Assembly (NCBI RefSeq): GCF_024296865.1 | Contig: NZ_CP101134.1 | Location: 310,001-374,000 of the forward strand | DNA length: 64,000 bases | Direction of reading: 5' to 3' | Origin: Sphingobacterium sp. LZ7M1 | Lineage (GTDB): Bacteria > Bacteroidota > Bacteroidia > Sphingobacteriales > Sphingobacteriaceae | Shown here: positions 35,258 to 42,781 of the stretch, in pieces | Numbering within the stretch: position 1 is the first letter of the stretch | Layout: each line of letters begins with the position of its first letter | Translations under genes and position numbers: made by a program | Notes under the pieces: model-generated | What the model saw: the letters and a program-made list of their open reading frames with translations, nothing else | Told to the model about the DNA's origin: nothing | Database searches by the model: none

Positions 35258-35487
35258 ATTATATTTTATTATGCAAGCATAATAAAAACTAAAATATTAT
35301 CCGTGTGGATGAAAAATATTTTATCCTGATAAACCTTTGTTCTGCCTTGAGTGTTATTTAGTTGTGAGCCATAAAAGTAAAATGATTGTAAGAAAAATCT
35401 GAAATCAGACCGCTGTATTGCGATTTACAATAAAATCTACTATATTGATAGAGTAAACAATTTCGTTCATTATAAACATTAATAGAT

Positions 35488-36123
35488 ATGAGTTTAAGAT
35501 TAGGTGATGATGCACCAAACTTTCAAGCCAAAACAACAGAGGGTGATATAAATTTCTATGATTATATTGACGGCAAATGGGCTGTCCTGTATTCACACCC
35601 TTCAGATTATACACCGGTATGTACCACAGAATTAGGTCGTACGGCAAAATTGAAATCCGAGTTCGACAAGCGTAATGTAAAAGTGTTGGCATTGAGCGTT
35701 GACTCCGTTGAGGACCACAATGGTTGGGTAAAAGATATCAATGAAACACAGAATACCCAGGTTAATTTTCCTATCATCGCAGATGAGGACAGACATGTGG
35801 CCGAGTTGTACGATATGATCCATCCAAATGCTTCTGCGACAGCTACAGTGCGTTCGGTATTTGTAATTGGGCCAGACAAGAAGGTAAAACTTACCTTGAC
35901 TTACCCAGCTTCAACAGGAAGGAATTTTGATGAGATCTTGCGCGTAATTGATTCCTTGCAGCTTACTGCAGACTATCAGGTGGCTACTCCAGCGGATTGG
36001 AAGGATGGAGAGGATGTAATCGTTGTTCCAGCGATCAAGACTGAGGATATTCCAGCGAAGTTCCCGAAAGGATATAAGGAGATCAAACCTTACTTGAGGA
36101 CGACTCCGCAACCAAACAAATAA
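35488..36123 (+). CDS. 1-Cys peroxiredoxin (Prx6 type)
   Basis: A 211-residue cytoplasmic thiol peroxidase reducing H2O2 and organic peroxides. The peroxidatic Cys45 lies in SDYTPVCTTELG, preceded by LYSHPSD as in the Prx6 subfamily. There is no second cysteine in the position of a 2-Cys resolving residue. The C-terminal dimer region (ATPADWKDGEDVIVVPAI) is typical of Prx6. It is a single gene ended by the hairpin 36160-36179. Control by an oxidative-stress regulator is likely, but I saw no operator. Confidence 0.93.
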   Translation: MSLRLGDDAPNFQAKTTEGDINFYDYIDGKWAVLYSHPSDYTPVCTTELGRTAKLKSEFDKRNVKVLALSVDSVEDHNGWVKDINETQNTQVNFPIIADEDRHVAELYDMIHPNASATATVRSVFVIGPDKKVKLTLTYPASTGRNFDEILRVIDSLQLTADYQVATPADWKDGEDVIVVPAIKTEDIPAKFPKGYKEIKPYLRTTPQPNK

Positions 36124-36159
36124 GCCCATCCGGTTTATCTGGACAGGATAATGTATAAG

Positions 36160-36179
36160 GCCAACTCTAGTTAGTTGGC
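36160..36179 (+). terminator. Terminator of the peroxiredoxin gene
   Basis: A 7-bp stem with a 6-nt loop is followed by TTTTTC. It overlaps the last codons of the small minus-strand gene. Confidence 0.8.
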
Positions 36180-36383
36180 TTTTTCTTTAAATGGATTTTT
36201 CTTTTTTCTAGGTACGATATACGAAGTGATCAGAGCAATAAGGGTCACGAGGCATAGTTGCTTTAAGATAGCTCCATAGTCGAGCTCAAAAGCGCTGTGT
36301 GATGACAAGAATTGAAAAACCTGTACAAAGATTGCCAATGCTAGAAAGATGAAAAAATAGGTCCAAAAGGTCCGCATATTCAC
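36171..36383 (-). CDS. Small membrane protein
   Basis: A 70-residue protein with two hydrophobic helices (about 7-27 and 42-60) and a very basic tail (VPRKKKNPFKEK), giving a predicted cytoplasmic C-terminus. No family recognised. It is convergent with the peroxiredoxin and its 3' end lies inside that gene's terminator. Confidence 0.6.
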   Translation of the reverse strand: MNMRTFWTYFFIFLALAIFVQVFQFLSSHSAFELDYGAILKQLCLVTLIALITSYIVPRKKKNPFKEKAN

Positions 36384-36469
36384 TTTGTTTTTTTATTAAA
36401 TATAATGAATAAGATATTTAAAATCAAAGTGATATAATTTTTGATGGGTAGGGTAGGTATAAAAACAGA

Positions 36470-36497
36470 CAAGGTGCTACATGATTGTAACACCTTG
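36470..36497 (-). terminator. Terminator of the sigma/protease operon
   Basis: A 12-bp stem with a 4-nt loop. The single plus-strand C/A mismatch becomes a G-U pair on the minus strand, where TCTGTTTTT follows. Confidence 0.8.
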
Positions 36498-36522
36498 CTT
36501 CATACAAAAGTCCAATTTATTT

Positions 36523-37596
36523 TTAATAGACCTTGACCATGTAGATAAAGTCTTGCAACTTTTTGATCTGCTCGGTACGAGGTAAATTTGATAGGCTATT
36601 TTTATTGTTCAGAACGATGTTCCCTTTCAGGGATTCTTCTGGGATACGGTTCAATGTTTCGATCAGTGCTTTGGTCTTGATCGCAAAAGCTGCTCCATCG
36701 AGACCTTTTTGTTTACCGGAGATAATACCGATGATATTTCCGTTCTTATCAAGGACTGGGCCCCCACTGTTACCTGGGTTTACGGGTACAGAGATTTGAT
36801 AAGCTGTGGTATCACCGCTGTAACCTGTTGAGGAACTCAAGTAGCCTTCGCCATATACAGCTTCATCCCGTGGATAACCGATGGTGTAGATACCTTCACC
36901 AAGATCGGTGTTCTGTCTTCTGAACGTATATGGGATATTTGCCGATTGAGCGATAAAGTTTGAGTCTGAAATATGCAGGATAGCTAAGTCCTTCTCAGAA
37001 TCCACGAAGATTATGGAAGCCTTATAAGAATCGCCTTTATTGTTTTGTAGGTGGATGGAGTCAGCTCCACTCACGACGTGAAAATTTGTTACTACGTAGC
37101 CATCTTTGGTCAGCATAAATCCAGTTGCACCATATTGAAGGGCATCCTGTGGAGCATTGCTTTCCTTGTTGATGTTCCTGATGGCATTGTGGTGAGCATT
37201 GACGTTGCGTTTAACGCTATTTATCTCTCTTTTAAGGGCGCTATAGTCCGAGTTGGCTCTACGCAGCGTAGAGAAGTATCCGGTTGAATACAGCGTAGCT
37301 AAAGAAGAAAGAACGGCGACAGCAGCTGCTGCCACGGCATTGATCTTTAATTTCTTCCACAAACGAACCACAATAGTTTCGGTAGGCTGTTCCTGGATGG
37401 TTTTTTCCAATTGACTTTTAAACTCTGCACGCGCTTCATGGCGCTTCATGGTTTGCACGAATTCAGCATGCGATAGAAAAAGCGCATTCAAATCTGGGTC
37501 TTGATCGCACAACAGTTCAAATGATTCCTTTTCTTTAGGATCCATCTGGCCGTTGAGGTAGCGGTCTGCCAATTCTAAAAATTCTTGCTGTCTCAT
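36523..37596 (-). CDS. Membrane-anchored trypsin-like serine protease with anti-sigma-like N-terminus
   Basis: A 357-residue protein in four parts: a cytoplasmic helical domain (1-84) with FLELADRYLNGQMDPKEKESFE, a pattern shared by anti-sigma factors and their putative zinc-finger relatives but without the zinc ligands; a transmembrane helix (about 86-106); a linker with coiled-coil character (115-145); and a trypsin-like protease domain (about 155-320). The triad is complete: His173 in VVTNFHVV, Asp203 in SEKDLAIL and Ser277 in NPGNSGGPV. No PDZ domain is seen. It lies 11 bp behind an ECF sigma gene, so I infer that the N-terminus binds that sigma factor and the protease faces the periplasm. 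Confidence 0.88.
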   Translation of the reverse strand: MRQQEFLELADRYLNGQMDPKEKESFELLCDQDPDLNALFLSHAEFVQTMKRHEARAEFKSQLEKTIQEQPTETIVVRLWKKLKINAVAAAAVAVLSSLATLYSTGYFSTLRRANSDYSALKREINSVKRNVNAHHNAIRNINKESNAPQDALQYGATGFMLTKDGYVVTNFHVVSGADSIHLQNNKGDSYKASIIFVDSEKDLAILHISDSNFIAQSANIPYTFRRQNTDLGEGIYTIGYPRDEAVYGEGYLSSSTGYSGDTTAYQISVPVNPGNSGGPVLDKNGNIIGIISGKQKGLDGAAFAIKTKALIETLNRIPEESLKGNIVLNNKNSLSNLPRTEQIKKLQDFIYMVKVY

Positions 37597-37607
37597 TTCA
37601 ACTTTTA

Positions 37608-38192
37608 CTAATCAGATTTTTGATCAAAGAAAAGCTTCTTCAATCGTTGTAAACATTTATATTTCTGAGTTTTCGCGTTGTCAGTATTGGTGTATCCAAA
37701 CTTTTCGCAGATTTCGTTCATCGACTTGTTCCTGATGTAGAAATCCTTTAAGATCGTTTGGCAGGGTTCACCCAGTTGGCTCATTGCACTGTCCATTTTG
37801 GAGAAGTCATTTTCTTTCTCGATATGGCTCTGGATGTCGCTTTCCACATCGGCAATTTCTAATCCGTCGGAGTCAGAAGTGCCCATGCTGTTTTCCCTTT
37901 TGTTCAGTTGCTTTAACCACAATCTCCTACATACTGCATATAGGAACGTACTTAACTTACTGCTGAGCTCGAAATTCTCATGAGTAACTTTATCGTACAA
38001 TACCATGACCGCTTCCTGAAAAATATCTTTGGCTTCATCCTCTGTTCCTTTGTTTCCGGTAATAAGGTGGGATACGGAAGGATAGCAGGTTTTATAGATT
38101 TCTGAAATTACTGAGTTGTCTCCTTTTCGTAAACCTTCCAGCAATTCCTTGTCCTCACGGGTCTTTGGTAATATTTGTCTTATTTTACTCAC
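37608..38192 (-). CDS. ECF-type RNA polymerase sigma factor
   Basis: A 194-residue group 4 sigma factor. Region 2 covers about 25-95 (EDEAKDIFQEAVMVLYDKV, then the 2.3/2.4-like KLSTFLYAVCRRLWLKQL). Region 4 covers about 130-185 (LGEPCQTILKDFYIRNKSMNEICEKFGY helix-turn-helix). The start codon is GTG at 38192. It is the first gene of a two-gene unit with the membrane protease; such pairing usually means sigma and its regulator. It is not linked to the SusC/SusD pair at 29 kb. Its target promoters are not known. Confidence 0.92.
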   Translation of the reverse strand: MSKIRQILPKTREDKELLEGLRKGDNSVISEIYKTCYPSVSHLITGNKGTEDEAKDIFQEAVMVLYDKVTHENFELSSKLSTFLYAVCRRLWLKQLNKRENSMGTSDSDGLEIADVESDIQSHIEKENDFSKMDSAMSQLGEPCQTILKDFYIRNKSMNEICEKFGYTNTDNAKTQKYKCLQRLKKLFFDQKSD

Positions 38193-38347
38193 TTATTAAT
38201 ACCCTAATTTTCAAATAGTAACCCAAGATTTGTTAAAAATTTTATTATTTGTGATTTCGTTTCCAAACGTAAGAGAATTTTTATGGAATATCAATCCAAT
38301 TTATAATCTATTGACATTTTTTAAAAATTTGAAGGAATGACAAACTA

Positions 38348-38376
38348 AAAGACACCTGCCTGTCGGGGGTGTCTTT
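38348..38376 (-). terminator. Terminator of the DUF4870-like gene
   Basis: A 9-bp stem (38348-38356 with 38368-38376) with an 11-nt loop is followed by TTTTAG on the minus strand. Confidence 0.7.
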
Positions 38377-38397
38377 CATTTATTTGGTTCATGGGGC

Positions 38398-38757
38398 TTA
38401 AATCCCCGCAAATAGATTGTTGTAATACTCACCCAACAAAGGAACCGGTTTCTTGTTGCCATTGGCTGCATTGATAATCCCGATAATCCATAAGATAATC
38501 ATCAATAACGCCGTTATGGCTGATATAATCCATCCTATAAATGGAATATAGCTCATTACACCGGAAACGAATAATGTCAAAAATATGCCCAATGATTGAC
38601 GGATATGGTATGTTGCGAAATCATTCCGTTTTTCATTGTTCAATACAAAGGCAATTATAAGACCAATGATTGTTAAATAGGCAATTATGGCAATGTTTTT
38701 ACCATCATTGATGATGTTGTTACCGCCACTTTCAATCGGAGTTTGTGAATTTTCCAT
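38398..38757 (-). CDS. DUF4870-like integral membrane protein
   Basis: A 119-residue protein with three to four transmembrane helices. Typical pattern: GKNIAIIAYLTIIGLIIAFVLN, then ATYHIRQSLG and a Pro-containing YIPFIGWIIS helix, as in the DUF4870/Tic20-like family. The frame opens at 38817, but the first 20 residues are Asn/Leu-rich and the ATG at 38757 (MENSQTPIE) is the better start. Function unknown. Confidence 0.85.
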   Translation of the reverse strand: MENSQTPIESGGNNIINDGKNIAIIAYLTIIGLIIAFVLNNEKRNDFATYHIRQSLGIFLTLFVSGVMSYIPFIGWIISAITALLMIILWIIGIINAANGNKKPVPLLGEYYNNLFAGI

Positions 38758-38943
38758 AAGATTAAGGTTATAATTTAGATTAAAAATAAACAAATATTTC
38801 AATAAGTTTCTATTCATGTCCTTTAAGGTTCAATTTGCTCACGCTGAAATCGAATGAGGTGATTTCTTTTCATCTTCAAGGATGATTTTTATAAACAAAA
38901 GGTTTTGTAGCTTGTTACTCATTAAAATAGGAGAAAGAAGATC

Positions 38944-39171
38944 ATGGAAGAAAAAATTATTCGCTATAAGCATCCTAATGGAGAGATAACGGTGCTTTGG
39001 CGGCCTAAGAAATGTATTCATTCGGCGGTATGTATCAATATGTTGCCTCGGGTGTATGATCCGGGAGACCGTCCCTGGGTGAAGCCTGAACATGCAAGTA
39101 CGCAGGAGCTGATCAATCAGATAGATCGCTGTCCTTCGGGAGCTTTGCAGTATGAATTACATGGGGGTTAG
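38944..39171 (+). CDS. Small YjdI-like (Fer4_19) iron-sulfur protein
   Basis: A 75-residue protein matching the YjdI/Fer4_19 family, thought to be a mono-cluster ferredoxin-like protein. Cysteines lie in KKCIHSAVC (spacing CX5C) and IDRCPSGAL, with the family's YDPGDRPWV segment between them. In other bacteria it often pairs with a CDGSH or GNAT protein; here it is alone. It is divergent from the DUF4870-like gene and ends at the hairpin 39194-39224. Confidence 0.85.
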   Translation: MEEKIIRYKHPNGEITVLWRPKKCIHSAVCINMLPRVYDPGDRPWVKPEHASTQELINQIDRCPSGALQYELHGG

Positions 39172-39193
39172 AAAAGGAATTGGCATAAAACAA

Positions 39194-39224
39194 AAAAGGT
39201 ATCATGGATTTCATGATACCTTTT
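39194..39224. terminator. Bidirectional terminator between Fer4_19 gene and tRNA-Asp cluster
   Basis: A perfect 13-bp stem (39194-39206 with 39212-39224) is followed by TTTTGATTTTTTTT on the plus strand and by TTTG on the minus strand. Confidence 0.87.
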
Positions 39225-39233
39225 GATTTTTTT

Positions 39234-39310
39234 TGGCGGTCTGGACGGGACTCGAACCCGCGACCCCATGCGTGACAGGCATGTATTCTAACCAGCTGAA
39301 CTACCAGACC
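39234..39310 (-). tRNA. tRNA-Asp (GTC), copy with encoded CCA
   Basis: A complete cloverleaf on the minus strand: acceptor GGTCTGG/CCAGACC, anticodon loop CTGTCAC (anticodon GTC), T-arm GGGTTCGAGTCCC and discriminator G. Unlike the other two copies, the genomic sequence continues with CCA. It is the promoter-distal copy of three. Confidence 0.95.
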
Positions 39311-39364
39311 AAAAAAATAAACTTAAAAAGAACAAATGAAAGACTAGCTTCATTTTAATTTTAG

Positions 39365-39438
39365 CGGTCTGGACGGGACTCGAACCCGCGACCCCATGCG
39401 TGACAGGCATGTATTCTAACCAGCTGAACTACCAGACC
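39365..39438 (-). tRNA. tRNA-Asp (GTC), second copy
   Basis: Identical 73-nt body and discriminator G, followed by CTA, so CCA must be added enzymatically. It is separated by 54 bp from the first copy. Confidence 0.95.
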
Positions 39439-39496
39439 TAAAATCTCTTAAAATTAAAAAAAGAACTCTTTGAAGCTTCGCTTCTCTTTTTGTTTG

Positions 39497-39570
39497 CGGT
39501 CTGGACGGGACTCGAACCCGCGACCCCATGCGTGACAGGCATGTATTCTAACCAGCTGAACTACCAGACC
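39497..39570 (-). tRNA. tRNA-Asp (GTC), third copy
   Basis: Identical 73-nt body and discriminator G, followed by CAA, so CCA is not encoded. It lies about 73 bp after prfA on the same strand, so co-transcription with prfA is possible. Confidence 0.95.
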
Positions 39571-39643
39571 TTTTTCCTTCTTTTTAGAAGGTGTGCAAAT
39601 ATAGTGTTTATTTCTATATCTGCTAATAAATTTTTGAAAAATC

Positions 39644-40717
39644 TTACTCTACGGCGCCTTCTTTCATCTTTTCTGCATTCTCAGCAAACTGCAATGCATC
39701 TATAATGTCTTGAATATCACCGTCCATAATTGCCGGTAGGTTGTACATCGTCAATCCGATGCGGTGTTCCGTTACACGGCCTTGTGGATAGTTGTATGTA
39801 CGGATCTTTGCCGAACGGTCACCAGTGGATACCATGGTTTTACGTTTTGCCGCAATATCTCCGTGTTTCTTCTGTACTTCTAGTTCATAAAGCTTGTTAC
39901 GTAGCATCTCCATGGCTAATTCACGGTTCGCTAACTGCGAACGCTCTACCTGACAAACAACTACGATACCCGATGGTTTGTGTGTCAACTGAACTTTGGT
40001 CTCTACCTTGTTCACGTTCTGTCCACCAGCACCTCCTGATCTTGATGTCTGCATTTCGATATCGCCTGGATTCAATTCCACGTCGACCTCTTCTGCCTCT
40101 GGTAATACGGCTACCGAAGCTGCGGAAGTATGCACACGACCCTGAGTTTCTGTGTCTGGAACACGTTGAACACGGTGAACACCTGATTCATATTTCAATT
40201 GTCCGTAGACATCCTCGCCGATTACTTTTAAGATAACCTCTTTGTAACCACCGGAAGTTCCTTCCGTCACATCCATTACTTCGTTTCTCCAACCTTTGGT
40301 TTCAAAGAAACGAGTGTACATACGGTAAAGGTCTCCTGCAAACAGTGCAGCCTCATCACCGCCAGTACCGCCACGGATCTCGATGATGGCATTTTTAGCA
40401 TCCTCTGGATCCTTAGGGATCAACATTAAGCGGATTTCCTCTTCTTTTTCCTCTTTCTCCGTATATAAGATATCCAGTTCCTCTTTGGCCATCTCTCTCA
40501 ATTCCTGATCTTTCTCGTTGGCTAGGATATCTTTGTTGGTGTCGATATTGCTGACCATATTTTTGTAAATATGGTATTGCTCAACAATTTTGCCCAAGTC
40601 TTTGTATTCCTTGTTCAACTTTGCAAAGCGCTTCATGTCGCTGATGGTATCGGGATTGCTTAACTCTCTTTCAACTTCTTCCCAGCGCTCTTTTATGGCT
40701 TGTAGTTTCTCTAACAT
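39644..40717 (-). CDS. prfA: Peptide chain release factor 1
   Basis: RF1 ends translation at UAA and UAG. The anticodon-like tripeptide of the PxT class is PDT (187-189, in [12 protein letters not shown]), and the catalytic GGQ is at 231-233 ([12 protein letters not shown]). Length (357) is normal. The identity RF1 rather than RF2 follows from the PxT motif and absence of SPF. prmC is not adjacent. Three tRNA-Asp genes follow on the same strand. Confidence 0.95.
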   Translation of the reverse strand: MLEKLQAIKERWEEVERELSNPDTISDMKRFAKLNKEYKDLGKIVEQYHIYKNMVSNIDTNKDILANEKDQELREMAKEELDILYTEKEEKEEEIRLMLIPKDPEDAKNAIIEIRGGTGGDEAALFAGDLYRMYTRFFETKGWRNEVMDVTEGTSGGYKEVILKVIGEDVYGQLKYESGVHRVQRVPDTETQGRVHTSAASVAVLPEAEEVDVELNPGDIEMQTSRSGGAGGQNVNKVETKVQLTHKPSGIVVVCQVERSQLANRELAMEMLRNKLYELEVQKKHGDIAAKRKTMVSTGDRSAKIRTYNYPQGRVTEHRIGLTMYNLPAIMDGDIQDIIDALQFAENAEKMKEGAVE

Positions 40718-40774
40718 AAATTACATCTTGCTTTACCGCAGGGCGTTTGAAGACCATACACGGTAATTAATCGA

Positions 40775-40782
40775 CAAAAATA
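40775..40782 (-). promoter_or_regulatory. Possible prfA -7 box
   Basis: The minus strand reads TATTTTTG, matching TAnnTTTG, about 57 nt before the prfA start. No -33 TTG at normal spacing. Confidence 0.35.
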
Positions 40783-40808
40783 AAGATTTTTATGCGCTTT
40801 TAAAGATA

Positions 40809-41138
40809 CTAATGCGAAGAAACTGCTTTTAGCCCAACAATTGACCCGATTAAAGTGATAATAAAGAAGATGCGCCAGAAATCTGTAGGTTCTTTAAAGA
40901 AGAAAATACCCATTAAAACCGTACCTACAGCACCGATTCCGGACCATACCGCATAGGCAGTTCCTAAAGGAAGGGTACTGGTTGCTTTGATCAATAAACC
41001 CATACTGATAGTTACACTGATCAGAAAGCCTAGGTACCAAAGGTACATTTCAGTTCCAGTAGCATCTTTGGCGCGGCCGATACAATAGGTGAAGGCGACT
41101 TCAAATAAACCACCAATTATTAATATTATCCAATTCAT
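40809..41138 (-). CDS. SMR-family efflux transporter
   Basis: A 109-residue small multidrug resistance protein with four transmembrane helices. The essential Glu is in GGLFEVAFT (about residue 13), and the later PLGTAYAVWSGIGAVG and IIGLKAVSSH-like end are typical. Features fit the SugE/Gdx subgroup as well as EmrE, so the substrate could be guanidinium or quaternary cations. A Crp-type regulator lies 69 bp upstream on the same strand. Confidence 0.88.
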   Translation of the reverse strand: MNWIILIIGGLFEVAFTYCIGRAKDATGTEMYLWYLGFLISVTISMGLLIKATSTLPLGTAYAVWSGIGAVGTVLMGIFFFKEPTDFWRIFFIITLIGSIVGLKAVSSH

Positions 41139-41207
41139 TGCTGTATTTTTTTAATGGCGCAAAGGTCTATTTTAATTTAGCCATTTCTTTTTACAATTGT
41201 TAAATTT

Positions 41208-41771
41208 TTATCTTTTTATACCGCGTATACGGCTCAATGTAACTTGGGAGATGCCTAGATAGGAAGCAATATAGCCTAATTTGATCCGGTTAGTGATGTT
41301 TGGAGCCTTTTTTAAGAGTTCCTCGTAACTCTCATACGAAGACCTGAAAAGGCGGAGCATCAACCTTTCTTCAATTTTTAAGGCTTCAAGTTCGGCTAAG
41401 CGGCGGCCCCAATTGCTGATGGAGGTATGGTTTTGGTAAAGCTCCTGTAGCTTTTGAATGGAGAGACGGTATAATTGGGATTTTTCTAATGTTTGGATGG
41501 TCTCATAGCCGGGTTGCTGATGGATATAGCTATTCAAGGACATCAGGACTTCACCGGGAAAGGTAAAACCAAGGATGATTTCCTTTTCTATTTTGTGATA
41601 ATAGATCCTACAGATCCCTTCTTTCTGGAAATACAGAAAGGGACTGGTTTTATCAGCATAGATTACGGTGCTGTTCTTGGGGACTTCAATCAGTTCACAG
41701 ATGCCTTCCAATAAGGAAAACTGTTCATCATTCATCGGGTAGATCGAGTTTGCTATTTCTCTGAATTCCAT
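41208..41771 (-). CDS. Crp/Fnr-family transcriptional regulator
   Basis: A 187-residue protein with an N-terminal cyclic-nucleotide-binding-like domain (about 20-115; FLYFQKEGICRIYYHK, FTFPGEVLMSLNSY) and a C-terminal helix-turn-helix (NRIKLGYIASYLGISQVTLSRIRG). It lacks the cysteines of Fnr and the full cAMP-binding signature, as usual in the short Bacteroidota Crp-like regulators. It overlaps lpxH by 19 bp and precedes the SMR gene, which may be its target. Confidence 0.88.
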   Translation of the reverse strand: MEFREIANSIYPMNDEQFSLLEGICELIEVPKNSTVIYADKTSPFLYFQKEGICRIYYHKIEKEIILGFTFPGEVLMSLNSYIHQQPGYETIQTLEKSQLYRLSIQKLQELYQNHTSISNWGRRLAELEALKIEERLMLRLFRSSYESYEELLKKAPNITNRIKLGYIASYLGISQVTLSRIRGIKR

Positions 41772-42508
41772 TTTTCAAGTTTAATTTCTTGCCCGTCCCA
41801 AACAGCATAAGTATGGTAGTTGATCCATTCGCCTAGGTTAATGATTCGGCTGCTGTTTTTCAATTGAATATCATAGGGTAGATGACGATGTCCAAAAATG
41901 AATAAGTCATAATGCTGTTTCTCGAGGATTTCCTTGGCATAAACAATCAGCCACTCATTCTCTTCTCCAAGGAACCTTTCTTCGGCATTATTGGATATGC
42001 GGCTATGTTTGGACCAGCGCTGTGCAATCCCGATCCCAAGATTAGGGTGTAGCCGGGCAAACAACCATTGGCAGAGTGAGCTGCGGAATATTTTCTTGAG
42101 AAATTTGTATTTCGAATCACCAGGGCCCAATCCGTCGCCGTGGTGGATATAAACGGATTTTCCATTGAGGTTGATGACTTTCTCATTGGATATAATTTCC
42201 GCTTTCAGTTCATCTTTTAGGTATCCGAACATCCACATATCGTGGTTGCCCTTAAATAGCGTGATTTTGATGCCCAGATCAGCTAATTCAGCCAATTTCC
42301 CCAAAAATCGGATATAGCCTTTTGGTACAACCGTGCTGTATTCAAACCAAAAGTCAAAGATGTCCCCAACTAAATAGAGCTCTGCAGCGTCGGTCTTGAT
42401 GTAGTCCAGCCATGAAATAATATGCTGTTCCCTAACCTTGGATTGATCCATCGGATAGGAACCTAAGTGGAAATCTGATGCAAAATATATTTTATTGCCT
42501 GGGCTCAT
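41753..42508 (-). CDS. lpxH: UDP-2,3-diacylglucosamine diphosphatase
   Basis: A 251-residue calcineurin-like metallophosphoesterase of lipid A synthesis. All metal motifs are present: ASDFHLGS, LVGDIFDFWFEY, FKGNHDMWM, YIHHGDGLGPGD and IFGHRHLP. The combination is typical of Bacteroidota LpxH, which hydrolyses UDP-diacylglucosamine to lipid X at the inner membrane. A strong promoter lies immediately upstream (42515-42545). It overlaps the Crp-type gene downstream. Confidence 0.9.
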   Translation of the reverse strand: MSPGNKIYFASDFHLGSYPMDQSKVREQHIISWLDYIKTDAAELYLVGDIFDFWFEYSTVVPKGYIRFLGKLAELADLGIKITLFKGNHDMWMFGYLKDELKAEIISNEKVINLNGKSVYIHHGDGLGPGDSKYKFLKKIFRSSLCQWLFARLHPNLGIGIAQRWSKHSRISNNAEERFLGEENEWLIVYAKEILEKQHYDLFIFGHRHLPYDIQLKNSSRIINLGEWINYHTYAVWDGQEIKLEKWNSEK

Positions 42509-42514
42509 TCAGGT

Positions 42515-42545
42515 CAAAACTAGCATAATAATTACGGATTATCAA
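42515..42545 (-). promoter_or_regulatory. lpxH promoter, near-consensus
   Basis: On the minus strand: TTG (42545-42543), a 20-bp spacer and TAGTTTTG (42522-42515). The -7 box ends only 6 nt before the ATG, so transcription should start at or next to the start codon. Confidence 0.65.
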
Positions 42546-42728
42546 GACAGGGTAATATTTGGTTTAATGGAATTAAAACCAATATAATGAAGGAAATGGT
42601 AGGAAGGGAGAGAAATGAAAAAAGTTTGAACAATAAGTACCGTGATTTCCTTGCTGTCCAAACTGATATTATTAACTGTTTAATCAATGAAAATCTAGTC
42701 ACGCTAGGTATGCAAATTTCATTTGGAT

Positions 42729-42757
42729 TTGACTTGCAAATTATTTCATTAGTTTTG
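42729..42757 (+). promoter_or_regulatory. Promoter of the prolyl oligopeptidase gene
   Basis: TTG (42729-42731), an 18-bp spacer and TAGTTTTG (42750-42757) match the Bacteroidota consensus. The expected leader is about 20 nt. Confidence 0.6.
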
Positions 42758-42781
42758 TGCTGAACTAATTGTACGATCAAT

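Noticed and set aside
34091..38192. Regulation of the SusC/SusD pair by the ECF sigma factor at 37.6 kb
   Set aside because: They are separated by unrelated genes and terminators, and the SusC has no signalling domain; no evidence for coupling.
39730..40236. 168-codon plus-strand frame antisense to prfA
   Set aside because: It runs opposite to the conserved PxT and GGQ regions of release factor 1 and has no family signature.
42587..42763. 58-codon plus-strand ORF between lpxH and the prolyl oligopeptidase
   Set aside because: It overlaps the -33 and -7 elements of the oligopeptidase promoter and part of it is low-complexity; no ribosome binding site or conserved motif is visible.
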